A stretch of DNA of 64,000 bases from Proteles cristata cristata. Lineage: Eukaryota; Chordata; Mammalia; Carnivora; Hyaenidae. The position numbers and the translations under genes are program-made. This document shows, in pieces, positions 46,336-57,548 of this stretch; within the stretch, counting starts at the first letter, position 1, and each line of letters opens with the position of its first letter. Location: NCBI GenBank assembly GCA_017311185.1, contig JAESUZ010004533.1, positions 186,001 to 250,000 on the forward strand, written 5' to 3'. The notes under the pieces were generated by a model that did no database searches, was not told the origin of the DNA, and saw nothing but the letters and a program-made list of their open reading frames with translations.

Positions 46336-46368
46336 TTAAAAATTTTTTAAAAAATGTTTTATTTATTT

Positions 46369-46399
<31 letters not shown>

Positions 46400-46564
46400 C
46401 AGGGGAGGGTCAGAGAGAGAGGGAGATACAGAATCTAAATCAGGCTCCAGGCTCTAAGCTAGCTGTCAGCACAGAGCCCTACACGGGGCTCGAACCCACG
46501 AATGGTGAGATCATGACCTGAGCAGAAGTCGAACACTTAACCCACTGAGCCACCCAGGCACCCC
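46336..46564 (-). mobile_element. Felid CAN SINE, agctagctgtcagc variant
   Basis: Shares agctagctgtcagc with the copy at 15522. Long (GA)n. Probable TSD around aacatttta on both sides. Confidence 0.95.
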
Positions 46565-46574
46565 TATCTCAACA

Positions 46575-46720
46575 TTTTAAAGAAAAAGATATTAATACTA
46601 AAATATAAGGACAAGAATAAAATACATTAATAATTCCTCTGCCCAGAACTACCTACTGTTAACATTTTGGTAGATTACTTATTTCTATTTCAAAATGCTA
46701 AATGGAATAAGATATGCTTC
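46575..46720. mobile_element. Old LINE-like fragment
   Basis: ctacctactgttaacatttt then ggtagattacttatttctat resembles the repeat at 40580. Name uncertain. Confidence 0.35.
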
Positions 46721-47047
46721 AGAACGATTATTTTCATAAAAATGGCACATCTTAAAAACAACATAAAGTCAAAGCTTTGAAAAAATTAAAGAGCCAATTA
46801 TTTGTAATTATACAATTGCTTAATTAGGATTGTTCTCTCTCAGTGCTCACAGACTCTTGGTATTGAAAGGTACCCAAAGACCAAAACACGGGAATCACTT
46901 CAATAGGTGGCGTTGAATCTTTGACAGAAGATGATTTGGCTTGGGTCATTCTGACAGCTTTCCCCTTTAAATTGTTTTACTTATTAAGGATCTTGGGTTC
47001 AGGACTTAAAGGCTCTTTCACAGTTTAAGAAAATATTTGTTATAGAG
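46721..47047. other. Unassigned sequence
   Basis: Nothing recognised. Confidence 0.4.
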
Positions 47048-47232
47048 CAGAGCTAAACCGCAGGTGTGCATCAGAATCACTTGGACGGCTTAACTAAAAC
47101 ACAGATTGCAGAGAGTCTTGTTCAGTAGGCCTTGGTGGAGCTTGGATGCTGCATTTCTAACAAGTCTGCATCCCAGGTGATGCTAGTGCTACTTCCCTGG
47201 GGATCTGACTTTAAGGATCACTGATATAGGAG
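47048..47232. mobile_element. MER5A-type hAT-Charlie element
   Basis: aggtgtgcatcagaatcact, caagtctgcatcccaggtga and gctagtgctacttccctggg follow MER5A. Confidence 0.75.
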
Positions 47233-47255
47233 ATACTTCTGTAGATGAAGCTTAG

Positions 47256-47485
47256 GGGGCACCTGGGTGTCTCAGTCTGCTAAACCTCCAACTTTTGATT
47301 TTGGCTCAGGTCATGGTCTCCTGGGTTTGTGAGTTTGAGCCCTGCATGAGCCCCTCTTGGGCTCTGCGCGGACATCTTGGATCCTGCTTGGGATTCTGTC
47401 TCCCTCTCTCTCTGCTCCTCCCCAACTCGCTCTCTATCTCCCTCTCAAAATAAATAAAAATAAACTTAAATAAATAAGTAAATAA
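47256..47485 (+). mobile_element. CAN SINE (older, Lys-head, cacctgggtgtctcag form)
   Basis: TSD atgaagcttag (47245-47255) and atgcagcttag (47486-47496), one mismatch. The AAATAAA tail has expanded. Confidence 0.93.
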
Positions 47486-47496
47486 ATGCAGCTTAG

Positions 47497-48068
47497 AAGA
47501 GGCAACTTCTCCTAACACTGCAGAAATAGTTTCATGCTTACAATTAACATATTCCATTTCACACCAGAGAGATGAGCGGTAGGTTTTATTTAGGAGTTTT
47601 AAAATGAAATTTTTAGTCTGATTTTAATGAGGACATCAGGAACAAACACAAGTATAAAGTAAGAGTTCAATTTCATGCTGTATAGCTATGAGAGGGAAAA
47701 AAACCAATTCCTTCAAAAGAAAATCTCCCAAATTCCAGAATTTCCTACTTTTGTGGAGATTGTTCATAAAAGCATGGAGGGTATGTGTGCCAGTTTACGA
47801 ATCTGTATGTAGAGTGAATACTTCCGTTTCTAATGTGCTAAATTCCTGCTCTTTGAATTTTCCTTTCCAAACCCTAAACCTTATCAGCACGAACTCTTTC
47901 CCTTCTCTTCCCTGTGATCAGTATCTGGCCACTCTTACAGATGCTTCTAGTTCAGAAGACTCCTACGTTTCCTGCTTTATAAAATATCTGCAGAGCACAA
48001 GACAGAAATGAGTTCCAGGGGGCCTCAGGCCTTTGCTAGACAACCATGCACCAGTGTACTACCTCTAT
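47497..48068. other. Unassigned sequence
   Basis: A 107-codon plus frame (47688-48011) is serine-rich with no recognised domain and no coding-type support. Confidence 0.4.
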
Positions 48069-48083
48069 AAAGCTTTGTATTTC

Positions 48084-48309
48084 TTTTTTTTTAACGTTTT
48101 ATTTTTGTTTTTGAGAAAGGGAGACAGGGAGAGGGGGAGAGGGAGAGAATGTAAGCGGGGGCGGGGGACAGAGAGAGAGAGAAACAGAATACAAGGCAGG
48201 CTCTGAGCTGTCAGCACAGAGCTGGATGTGGGGCTTGAGCCCATGAACTGCGAGATCATGACCTGAGCTAAACTCAGGCACTTAACCCATTGAGCCACCC
48301 AGGTGCCCC
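48084..48309 (-). mobile_element. Felid CAN SINE, 15-bp TSD
   Basis: aaagctttgtatttc (48069-48083) and aaaactttgtatttc (48310-48324), one mismatch. G-rich purine region. Confidence 0.95.
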
Positions 48310-48354
48310 AAAACTTTGTATTTCAGAATATTGTTAAAAAATGTCTTTATGGCC

Positions 48355-48672
48355 ATTGAGGCAGGATGCTGGTTTAGGGATAAAGTGGCCTCCATTCCAG
48401 CTCTAGTCCTGCTATGAGTCAGTTGTTAACTTGAGGCAAATTGCTTAATTTCTTCGGTGTAGTATTTAAGAGTTCATGACTTTGGTGCCAAACAGACCTG
48501 GGTTTGAATCCAAGTTTCTGGTACCAACTGGCTCAGGGGATCTGTAAAAATGAGGATAATAACAACTAACAGAAACAAAGGGCAGGGTTGATATAAGTAT
48601 TAGAATATATGTATACTCCTCACAGTGTCTGCCACACAGAAGGCACTCAATACTGCTAGTTACTGTTACCCT
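48355..48672 (+). repeat. MIR, probably two tandem fragments
   Basis: 48360-48455 has aggcaaattgcttaatttct. 48456-48672 restarts with the MIR head (gttcatgactttggtgccaa) and runs to aaggcactcaatactgctag. Confidence 0.75.
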
Positions 48673-48780
48673 CCGTAAAAGGACAGGGCTGGGTTGGATA
48701 ATTGATGCTTGGGTACGTTTCAGCTCTCCAATGCTATGATTTTAGCATGAAATCTATAAGTGAAAAATAATTATGGCTAC

Positions 48781-49171
48781 ATTAGGCTTGCTATGGCTGC
48801 CATAACAAAGAATGACAGACTAGCTTGTTTAAATGACAAATGTATTTTCTCACAGTTGTGGAGGCTGCAAGGCCAAGTCAAGGTGTCAGCAGGATTGACT
48901 TCTTCTGGGACCTTTCTCTTTGGTGTCTAGATGGCTGCCTTCTTCCTGTGAATGTCTTCACATAGTTTTTCGTCTGTGTGTGTATTTGTGTCCAAATTTC
49001 CTTTTCTTATGTGGAAACCAGTCATGTTGAATTAGGGGCCACCTTAATGAGCTCCATTTAACATAATTACCTCTTTGAAGACCCTGTCTCCAAACACAGT
49101 TGCATTCTGAGGTCCTGGGTTAAGGACTTGAACATATACATCCTAAGGGGACCCAATTTAGCCCATAGCAA
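48781..49171 (+). mobile_element. LTR-like repeat (gctgccataacaaagaatga family)
   Basis: Second copy of the family at 11921-12332: gctgccataacaaagaatga, ttctcacagttgtggaggct, caaggtgtcagcaggattga, tgtctccaaacacagttgca, gggacccaatttagcccata. Confidence 0.7.
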
Positions 49172-49614
49172 TGACTATGCATGGCTGTGGGTTTTGTTGT
49201 TGTGGTGGTTTTTTTTTTTTTCCTTACTGGGGTTGATGAAGAATTAGGAGTTTTCTATTTTTGCTTTGGTGAGACATTTGATGGTGAGCCTTTGGCTGGC
49301 CAAAACCAATACACAAAAGGAATCCAAACGCCACCACCATCACCAGCACAATGCAGGGGAGAGCAGTGGCATTAATATTGTATTCTGTATTATGTTTTAC
49401 ACTTTACAAAATACTTTCACTACATATGTTAAAGTAGTCTACACTATGGTGACAAATGGACCTGAGACTGGGCTCAGTGCAATAGAAGTTTATTCCTCTC
49501 ACACATAACAGCCCTGGGACGCTGTTGAGTTCAGTGTGTGACTCTTCTCCGCGTTGTTCAGGAGACTGCTTTCATCTGTGATTCTGTTCTCCTCTAGCAG
49601 TGTTTTTGTTTTCC
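49172..49614. other. Unassigned sequence
   Basis: A T run (49208-49220) and short frames only. Confidence 0.4.
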
Positions 49615-49960
49615 CTTTTTAAGTCAGGTTTATTTAAGTGTAATTTAACATACAGTGAAATTTCGCCACCCCTGCCTTTTTTTTTTACGTAGACTTCACA
49701 CCCAGCGTGGAGCCCAATGTAGGCTCTGAACTCATGACCCTGAGATCAAGACCTGAGCTGAGATCAAGAGTCGGATGCCTAATTGACTCAGCCATCCAGG
49801 CACCCCTGAAATTCTCCCTTTTTAGGTGTACAGTTCAAGTAGTTTCTATGGACATACACAGCTGTGTGGCCATCATCAACTTTGAGATACAGAACTTCAC
49901 CAGCACTCCAGAAAGTACCCATGTACCCCTTTGTAGTCAGTCTCCTTTTCTTCCCTACTG
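49615..49960 (-). mobile_element. Antisense L1 3' fragment split by a short CAN SINE
   Basis: aggtttatttaagtgtaatt, catacagtgaaatttcgcca and, after the SINE, gtgtggccatcatcaacttt are antisense L1 3' UTR text. Confidence 0.6.
49688..49806 (-). mobile_element. Short CAN SINE (older carnivoran type)
   Basis: cccagcgtggagcccaatgt, actcatgaccctgagatcaa and atccaggcacccc. It lacks the long CT region. tgaaatt(t)c is duplicated in the flanking L1. Confidence 0.85.
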
Positions 49961-50059
49961 ATTTCTGTCCCTGTGTATTTGCCTTTTCCAGAATGACATG
50001 TCAATGGAATCACATAGTAAATAGGCTTTTAGGTCTAGATTTTTTTCTTCTTTTTTTTT

Positions 50060-50269
50060 TTTTTTTTAATGTTTTATTCATTTCCAGGAGAGAGAGACAG
50101 CGTGAGCAGGGGAGGGTCAGAGAGAGAGGGAGTCACAGACTGAAACAGGCTCCAGGCTCTGAGCTGGCAGTCAGCACAGAGCCCGACGCGGGGCTCGAAC
50201 CCACGAACCGTGAGATCATGACCTAAGCGAAAGTCGGACGCTTAACCGACTAAGCCACCTAGGCGCCCC
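50060..50269 (-). mobile_element. Felid CAN SINE, young subfamily
   Basis: TSD-like ctagattttttt with cttctt on both sides (50035 and 50270). Body nearly identical to the copy at 24316. Confidence 0.96.
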
Positions 50270-50289
50270 TAGATTTTTTTTCTTCTTGG

Positions 50290-51078
50290 CATAATCTGGG
50301 GTCTTAAGCTTTTTGTGTCATGGGCTACTTCGGCAGTCTGGTTGAGTCTCTACACTTCCTTCTTGGAATAATGTTTACAAATGCATAGAATAAAGTATTT
50401 ACGATTACATACTGAAAATGGTGCTGAAATATAGTTAGTAAAGTTTTAAAAGAGCTAATTTGTGATATAGTATTATGTGTATTTTTTCTTATTGCCTTAA
50501 ATAATAAGATCTAGACATGAGTCTAATAATTACTATAACATCAAAATAGTGATGAGCACACATTGTATTTGAGATGTCTGCAATAATTGTAATGAAATAT
50601 GATGATATTGGTGGTTGTTATTGGTGAAAGAGTCAGATGTTAGTCCTAGTGCTGTGCTTTCTTGTTGCCTACATTACTAACAGGAAAAAAAGATAATGAA
50701 AGGAAATGCAGCATTTTATCTATTATTATTATTTTAACATTTATTTATTTTTGAGAGAGAGAGAGAGAGAGAGAACAAGTTGGGGAGGGACAGAGAGAGA
50801 GGGAGACACAGAATCCGAAGCCGACTCCAGGCTCAGGGCTGTAAGCACAGAGCCTGACGCGGGGCTCCAACCCACAGATTGTGAGATCATGACCTGGGCT
50901 GAAGTCGGATGATTAACCAACTCAGCCACCCAGGCGCCCTGGAAATGCAGCACTTTAAATAGAGGTTAGTGGAAATAAAGGCTTAAAGGTTTTTTTCATT
51001 TATATCACAGACTCTGAATTCTATCCATCGACCCTTTGGGGCTCCATGTACCCCTGGTTAAGAATTCCTATTTCTAGG
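50290..51078. mobile_element. hAT-like DNA transposon split by a SINE
   Basis: Left arm from ggggtcttaagctttttgtg through gtgctgaaatatagttagta and aataagatctagacatgagt. Right arm resumes gaggttagtggaaataaagg and ends ggggctccatgtacccctgg then ttaagaattcc. The ends form imperfect inverted repeats. Non-autonomous; family name not certain (Arthur/Charlie-like). Confidence 0.6.
50719..50939 (-). mobile_element. Felid CAN SINE, 17-bp TSD
   Basis: ggaaatgcagcatttta (50702-50718) and ggaaatgcagcacttta (50941-50957), one mismatch. Inserted in the hAT-like element. Confidence 0.96.
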
Positions 51079-51639
51079 GCCTCCTCATCACTTACGACCA
51101 GCCTATAGAATGGGAAGGGAATAGAGAAGTGGTTGTGGGAGATGTTTCTGGGCCTGGCTGGCAGTGGCATATGTCACTTCTGCTCACATTTTGTTATAGA
51201 GAACTTAGTCATATGGCTCCACCTATCTGTAAGAAAGACAAGAAGCATAGTTGAGCTGTATCCAAAGATGAAGTGAATGGATTTTGGTGTCTAGCTTGTA
51301 GTCTGTCAGGCTCACTTATTTAATGTAATGCTTACAGGATACCACCTTACATGATAATATCATAAATGGTAAAAGCATGGTTTTGAGAAGTTTAATGATT
51401 CCATAATTTAGTTAGTAAGTTAGAGGCTCAGGACAAAAATCTGGAGCTTCTCATTCCAAATCCTAAACTGTTTGTGCTATGTCTTGGTGTCCTTATGATG
51501 CCATGGAATTGAAGGACCTCTCCAAAGATCTATGTGCATGAAAATATGACCCCCTTTTCTAGGGTGCCACTGTACTTGGGGGCTTAATGCTGTGTTGCTA
51601 CAGTCTTGAAATTCAATAGTATTATCCTTGAATTTGTGT
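51079..51639. other. Unassigned sequence
   Basis: Nothing recognised. The right end, cagtcttgaaattcaatagt, reads like part of a known mammalian repeat that I cannot name. Confidence 0.35.
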
Positions 51640-52120
51640 TTTGTAAGTGAGGGTCTGATGGGACAGTGGAGCATTCACTGGGGTCTTGGAGCCTCGGCTC
51701 ACACGCAGTGCCACCTGCCACCCCCTCCCTGCTCTCTGCCCCCTGGGACCTGGGCCCACCTTGCCTCTTCCTCTCCATTCTTGCCCCAAAACCACTGCTA
51801 TCCTCTGCCTGGACCAGAAATCAGGCCTCCTCAGCAGAGGGGGGAAACCTGCCTTCTCTTGCCCTCTTCTGTCCCCGGGAGTGGTCTGGGTGCAGGCAGA
51901 TGGGGCAGAGTTGGGTGCATGCCCTTGTGGTGTCTCGAGTGTCAGCAGCACAGCACCTTTGTCAGGTGCATCAGAGGGACCCTCCTGAACAGGCACAGAG
52001 GGTGTACTGGTGTGGAAGTTATAATCTTTTGGGGGTTGCTTGTCCTCTTTGTTATGGAGTACTGGTTCCAAGCCTCTTCATTTTCATTTTGCACTGGACC
52101 TTGCAAATGACATAGCTGTC
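51640..52120. other. GC-rich patch of unknown origin with overlapping ORFs
   Basis: Clearly GC-richer than the surroundings. Four frames are open at once: plus 160 codons (51628-52110), plus 149 (51666-52115), plus 100 (51686-51988) and minus 149 (51622-52071). Overlap on both strands points to low stop density from base composition, not coding. None shows a domain I recognise. Could be an exon, an LTR or a retrocopied fragment. Confidence 0.35.
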
Positions 52121-52195
52121 GTTGTGTGGGGAGCCAAGTGAAAGGCTCTGTGCTGAGTTATACAACAGAGGCATCCGCCATTGTTTCAGAAGGTT

Positions 52196-52511
52196 TTTTT
52201 TCTTTTTTTTTTTAATCCAACACAGATTTATCTAGAAGGGATGGAAGGATCCTTTATCAGCCTCCTACAACCACATTATCATGGATCAAATTCATTAATT
52301 GTGCAAAGTACGATAAAGGATTGAAGCTTAGAAACTGATCCTGAGGAAATCCGGAACTGGCAGGTTTCTGCAGGTAAATGCCATGATAGTAAACTCTGAC
52401 AGGTAGTCGCAGAATAGGCCAAACAGCAAGGCTGGCAGGCTCAGGCCAAGTGTCTACAGGACCCCAGAGGATCTGTGCCAAGAAAGGCAAGTAAGAGACA
52501 GGGGAGTGCAT
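52196..52511 (-). pseudogene. Possible retrocopy: T-run followed by minus-strand ORF
   Basis: A T-rich run at 52194-52213 (complement of a poly(A) tail) is followed at once by sequence whose minus strand has an 84-codon frame (52257-52511) starting MHSPVSYLPFLAQILWGP. Stop to tail is about 45 bases. The layout fits a processed cDNA fragment. I do not recognise the protein and found no TSD. Confidence 0.25.
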
Positions 52512-52878
<367 letters not shown>

Positions 52879-53088
52879 CCACTCACAGTGACTTACAGAC
52901 GCTTACAATTGTCCAAGACTACTGTTATTTTTCTTCCTCAGTATCAAGAAGAAAAATGAGCAGAAGGACTAGAAATTGAAACTAGAAGTCGTGGTTGCCA
53001 CACCGCTATTCAAAACCACTCTCTTACTTCCTTTCCCACAGCCATAATTTCACAGACAAAGCATTAATGCTTCAAGCAAGAAGGTAAA

Positions 53089-53525
53089 TGTTACGAGTTG
53101 AATTGTATCCTTTCACCTCCAAATTTGTGTGTTTGAGTCCTAACCCCCAGTACCTCAGAATGTGGCCTTATTTGGACACAGGGTTGTTGCCGAGTGATTG
53201 GGTAAGATGAAGTCATACTGGAGTAGGGTGGATCCCTACTCCCATAGAACGGGTGTCCTTATACAAAGGGGGGATTTGGCACAGATACATGTGCACCGGG
53301 AGAGCATCATGTGAACATTGTTAGGCTTTCACAAGACAGAGAACTATTAGAAATTAGGAGAGAGGCCTGGAACAAATCCTTTCCTCATATCTTCAGAGGT
53401 AGCGTGGTCCTGCTGACACCTTGATCTTGTATGTGTAGCCTCTAAAAACAGGAGATAAAAAATTTCTTTTGTTCAAACCACTCTGTTTGTGGTTACTTTG
53501 TGTGGCAGCCTTAGAAAACTAGTAT
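53089..53525 (+). mobile_element. MLT1/MST-type MaLR LTR
   Basis: tgttacgagttgaattgtat, tgtttgagtcctaaccccca, atgtggccttatttggacac and the end ctgtttgtggttactttgtg then tggcagccttagaaaactag match this LTR group in order. Solo. Confidence 0.85.
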
Positions 53526-53534
53526 GCCATTTTA

Positions 53535-53716
53535 GGGGAGCTTGGGTGCTCAGTCCTTTGAATATTCAGCTCTTGCTATTGGCTGAGGTCATGATCTCAG
53601 GATTGTGGGATTGTGCTCTGCATGGGACTCTGTACTGACAACTCAGAACCGGCTTGGGATTCTCTCTCTCCTTTTCTCTCTGCCCCTCTCCTGCCTCGAA
53701 ATAAATACAGTAAAAA
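53535..53716 (+). mobile_element. CAN SINE (older, diverged)
   Basis: Head ggggagcttgggtgctcagt. Tail aaataaatacagtaaaaaaa. Sits between the MaLR LTR and a young SINE. Confidence 0.9.
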
Positions 53717-53728
53717 AAGATTCTCCTT

Positions 53729-53953
53729 GGGGCGCCTGGGTGGCTTAGTCGGTTAAGCGTCCGACTTTCGCTTAGGTCATGATCTCGTGGTTCGTGGGTT
53801 CGAGCCCCGCGTCGGGCTCTGTGCTGACTGCCAGCTCAGAGCCTGGAGCCTGTTTCAGAGTCTGTGACTCCCTGTCTCTCTGACCCTCCCCTGCTCACGC
53901 TGTCTCTCTCTCTCTCTGCTAGAAATAATAAAACATTAAAAAAAAATTTAAAA
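53729..53953 (+). mobile_element. Felid CAN SINE, young subfamily, 12-bp TSD
   Basis: aagattctcctt (53717-53728) and aaggttctcctt (53954-53965), one mismatch. It entered the tail of the preceding SINE. Pol III A and B boxes are intact. Confidence 0.97.
53741..53807 (+). promoter_or_regulatory. Internal Pol III promoter (A and B boxes) of a SINE
   Basis: A box tggcttagtcgg at 53741-53752 and B box ggttcgagccc at 53797-53807 fit the tRNA-type consensus with normal spacing. Whether it is transcribed depends on flanks and methylation. Confidence 0.75.
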
Positions 53954-53965
53954 AAGGTTCTCCTT

Positions 53966-54390
53966 TTTATTAATTACTGGTGAAACAAGAAGAAACAGAA
54001 AGAATGTATTACCAAGATACACAGAGTAAACTAGAAATTTCAATCAAGTAATCAGCTAGCACATGACCCCCCAAACCCTAAATTGTTTTATTTTAGTTAT
54101 AATCTTTACTGAATCACAGGATCTTCTGTCTGAAAGGGACAAAGAAGTCCATCCTTAGCTCTTCTCTTTGTTTATCACCAATAGGAACAGATGTATTTTT
54201 TCCCAGACAAAGATTCTGTGATCCTTCTCAGGGATCTTTTTTGGCCGTCTTGATGTAGGTATTCCATCCCATGCAGTTTATACCTACCTCCTTCCTAATA
54301 TAATATGAGTCAGTTGATGACTCTTTTCTCCTCTCTGGTCTGGAATGACATAGCCATATTGGTTACTAGATCAATAATACAATGTTCATT
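53966..54390. other. Unassigned sequence
   Basis: Nothing recognised. Confidence 0.4.
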
Positions 54391-54402
54391 AAGAAATTCA
54401 CA

Positions 54403-54614
54403 GGGGCACCTGGGTGGCTTAGTCGGTTAAGCGTCCGACTTTCGCTTAGGTCATGATCTCACGGTTCGTGGGTTCGAGCCCCGCTTCGGGCTCTGTGCTG
54501 ACTGCCAGCTCAGAGCCTGGAGCCTGTTTCAGTCTGTGACTCCCTCTCTCTCTGACCCTCCCCTGCTCACGCTCTCTCTCTCTCTCTCTCTCTCCTAGAA
54601 ATAAATAAATAAAA
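54403..54614 (+). mobile_element. Felid CAN SINE, young subfamily, 12-bp TSD
   Basis: aagaaattcaca at 54391-54402 and 54615-54626, exact. Confidence 0.97.
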
Positions 54615-54931
54615 AAGAAATTCACATGTCACCAATGTGACTCTTATTGCTATAATACCATGTGATAATTATAAGTGATGTCTTGATATTAGGTCTAATT
54701 CAACTTTATTAAATTATATATTTAAAATAAAATGGGAGGATTCAAATTGAGAAAGCAAGAATGGATAATAAAGGCTCCATATTTTCCAGTTCATGCAGCA
54801 GCAACTGGACTCCAAATTCTAAGACTTGCATGCCTTTATTAGCTAGAAATTGTAGAGATCCAGTCCACAGCTAAGTAACTATGCTTGGAGGTGGTCAATA
54901 CATAAAGTTAGAATATAAAGGAATTAGATTC

Positions 54932-55158
54932 AGGGCACCCAGGTGGCTCAGTGGGTTGAGTGTTAGACTCTTGATATTGGCTCAGGTCATGATCCCAGGA
55001 TTGTGGGACTGAGCCCTGCTTTGAACCTTCAGGCCCCCTGCTGGGCATGGAACTTGGTTAAGACACCCTCTCTCTCTTCCTCTGCCCCCTCCTCTGTTCT
55101 TGCTCTCTCTCTCTCTTTAAAAAATAAATAAAATAAATAAATAAATAAATAAATGAAT
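54932..55158 (+). mobile_element. CAN SINE (older form with extra internal segment), 13-bp TSD
   Basis: aggaattagattc at 54919-54931 and 55159-55171, exact. The middle contains ccttcaggccccctgctggg, absent from other copies here. The tail has expanded to many AAAT units. Confidence 0.95.
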
Positions 55159-55171
55159 AGGAATTAGATTC

Positions 55172-55785
55172 TTAAGATCATTAAGCCATCCCCCAATTGT
55201 GTGTTTCATGCCTTTGTAAATTATACTATTTTATGATGTTAATCCCTTAAGGTCCCAGATGACTCTAGTGACAAAGGATGAATATAATGATACCTTGTCC
55301 CCTGGGGGAACATGGGGGGATATTGGCCATATCTTCACTAGATTTCAGAGAAAACCAGAAAGGCTTTTATGTTTCTCTTGAGTCCATACATGAGCCTCTC
55401 ACAGTCCATTATCTACACATCAGCTGTAGTTAATAGAACCCAAACATGATTATGTTACCTTCTACCCTGCTTAAAACATTTAGAGTTAGCAATCATTAAA
55501 ATACCGCATTTTAATTTGGCCTTTAAATCATGAGTTTATCATCTTTGACATTAGAAGGTGAAGCTTGAGGGTTACTGCCCTGGGGATGAAAAAGAAGTCT
55601 CCTGACGTCTTTAGTCTTGAAACCAGGCTTGGGCTAGAGATGATTATCTAAATTTCTGTAGCATATAAAGAACCAAGCTCTGTGAGATCACAAAGTCCAC
55701 CAAAGCCCCCCATCCTCCTATGAAAGGATCTCCATGCCATGAAGCTTGCTGCCCTTTGGTGGATGAGGGTTCGTGGAGAGCGGTG
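55172..55785. other. Unassigned sequence
   Basis: Nothing recognised. The 60-codon minus frame at 55644-55826 crosses into the next element. Confidence 0.4.
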
Positions 55786-56100
55786 ATTCTCAACCTTCTC
55801 AGATCCAGCCAGGGTCCCATTTTCATAACTAATGGTTTATAATGCTTCCTTTATTATCCTGAAATGAAAGTCATAGATAATATAAATTATCTCCACATAG
55901 AATTCCAAAAAATCTATGTAATAACCTAAGCTAATATAAAGGAGAAATAAAGGGAAAGTAATTTATTATAAAATAATAGTCTTTCTAGCTTACACATGTC
56001 TAGACTAGAAGACATAATGAGGGGGCCAGATGCTTGAATCTTGTTACAGTGAAAAAGTTCAAATTTAAGAGAAGTAAAAAACTCTTCTGTATAAGAAATA
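55786..56100. mobile_element. hAT-like DNA transposon remnant
   Basis: Begins cggtgattctcaaccttctc, a common hAT-Charlie end, followed by ataatgcttcctttattatc and AT-rich text. The right end was not located. Confidence 0.4.
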
Positions 56101-56675
56101 CAGGAAAATGAAAGGGCAGAAATAAAAATAGAAATGAAAATAAAAACCAGAATTAGGATATGTGACATCAAATGAGATTTATTTATATATGATAAGAGAA
56201 AGAGGGAAATAACCATAACTGAAGTGTGGATAATAGCAAAGACAAATTACAGATAGTTGAAATGGAGAAAATGAGGAAAGAAGATATTTGTACAAATGAG
56301 TTTGGTTTTATTTCTTATACAATGTAAAATAATTCCCTCCATTATGGCATCAGACAGGCAGTGATCAAGTGTCACATACACACAAAACACATCTCCTATC
56401 TTAAATTCCCACTACATCCAATCTCTGGTCTTTAAAAAGACCCTGGATACTGTATTCTTAGGCAAAGAGGAAGAAAGCAGATTGGAAAACAATACCATAT
56501 CAGTAGAAAGTTGTTTGACAGGCTTCTGGAAACAGAATCAAAGTAAGATTAAAAAACAACAGGCTGTTACAGATTATATTACCTAACTTTAATATATAAT
56601 TTCCACAGCATAGGCAATGGTGTGTTATATAACATTGAAAACGTTAGAAATGACATAAAATATTTTAAAAACCTT
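56101..56675. other. Unassigned sequence
   Basis: A-rich and T-poor on the plus strand at 56100-56300. Otherwise nothing recognised. Confidence 0.4.
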
Positions 56676-56692
56676 ATTATTACTACTTAAAA

Positions 56693-56920
56693 AAATTTTT
56701 TTTAATGTTTTATTTATTTCTAGGAGAGAGAGAGAGAGAGAGAGAGAGACAGCGTGAGCAGGGAGGGTCAGAGAGAGAGGGAGTCACAGACTGAAACAGG
56801 CTCCAGGCTCTGAGCTGGCAGTCAGCACAGAGCCCGACGCGGGGCTCGAACCCACGAACCGCAAGATCATGACCTAAGCGAAAGTCGGACGCTTAACCGA
56901 CTAAGCCACCCAGGCGCCCC
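56693..56920 (-). mobile_element. Felid CAN SINE, young subfamily, 17-bp TSD
   Basis: taaaaaccttattatta at 56676-56692 and 56921-56937, exact. Confidence 0.97.
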
Positions 56921-56937
56921 TAAAAACCTTATTATTA

Positions 56938-57224
56938 ACATGCAGTGAGATCCTCGTGTTTCAAACTGTTAAAAGGAGTCTCAAACTCCTTTGGGTACAT
57001 ATTTGCATGTCACAGGAACAAACAGAGACTAATACAGAAAAGCATGTTGCACCAGCAAATCAAATACCATGAGGGCACTGCCACTAGAAATATGCTCTGA
57101 AATAATGAAGAAATTTTGCTAAACTTCCAAACAAAACAAGATATAAGCAATACCCAATTTACATGGTAGCTGCATTTCTTGAATTCGCTGTATATTAAAA
57201 TAATGAAAAACTACTTCATGATTA
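56938..57224. other. Unassigned sequence
   Basis: Nothing recognised. Confidence 0.4.
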
Positions 57225-57333
57225 CAGCTGACTGTTGAACAATGTGGGTTTGAACTGTACAGGTCTCCCTGTATGCAGATTCTTTTTGACAAATACAGTA
57301 CAGTACCGTAAATGTATTTTCTCTTCGTCGTGA

Positions 57334-57362
57334 TTTTCTTTCTTTCTTTCTTTCTTTCTTTT
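57334..57362. repeat. (CTTT)n microsatellite
   Basis: About six to seven units at the tail side of the adjoining SINE, so probably grown from its tail. Confidence 0.88.
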
Positions 57363-57548
57363 TTAATTTCTGAGAGAGAGAGACAGCATGAGCAGGGGAG
57401 GATCAGAAAGAGAGGGAGACACAGAATCTGAAGCAGGCTCCCCGCTCTGAGCTGTCAGCATAGAGCCCGACATGGGTCTCAAACCCACGAACCGTGAGAT
57501 CATGACCTGAGCCGAAGTCAGACGCTTAACCGACTGAGCCACACAGTG
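57363..57548 (-). mobile_element. Felid CAN SINE
   Basis: Inserted in the Tigger-like element: gattttctt on the left and gcttttctta on the right. Head degraded (cacacagtgg). Confidence 0.92.
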
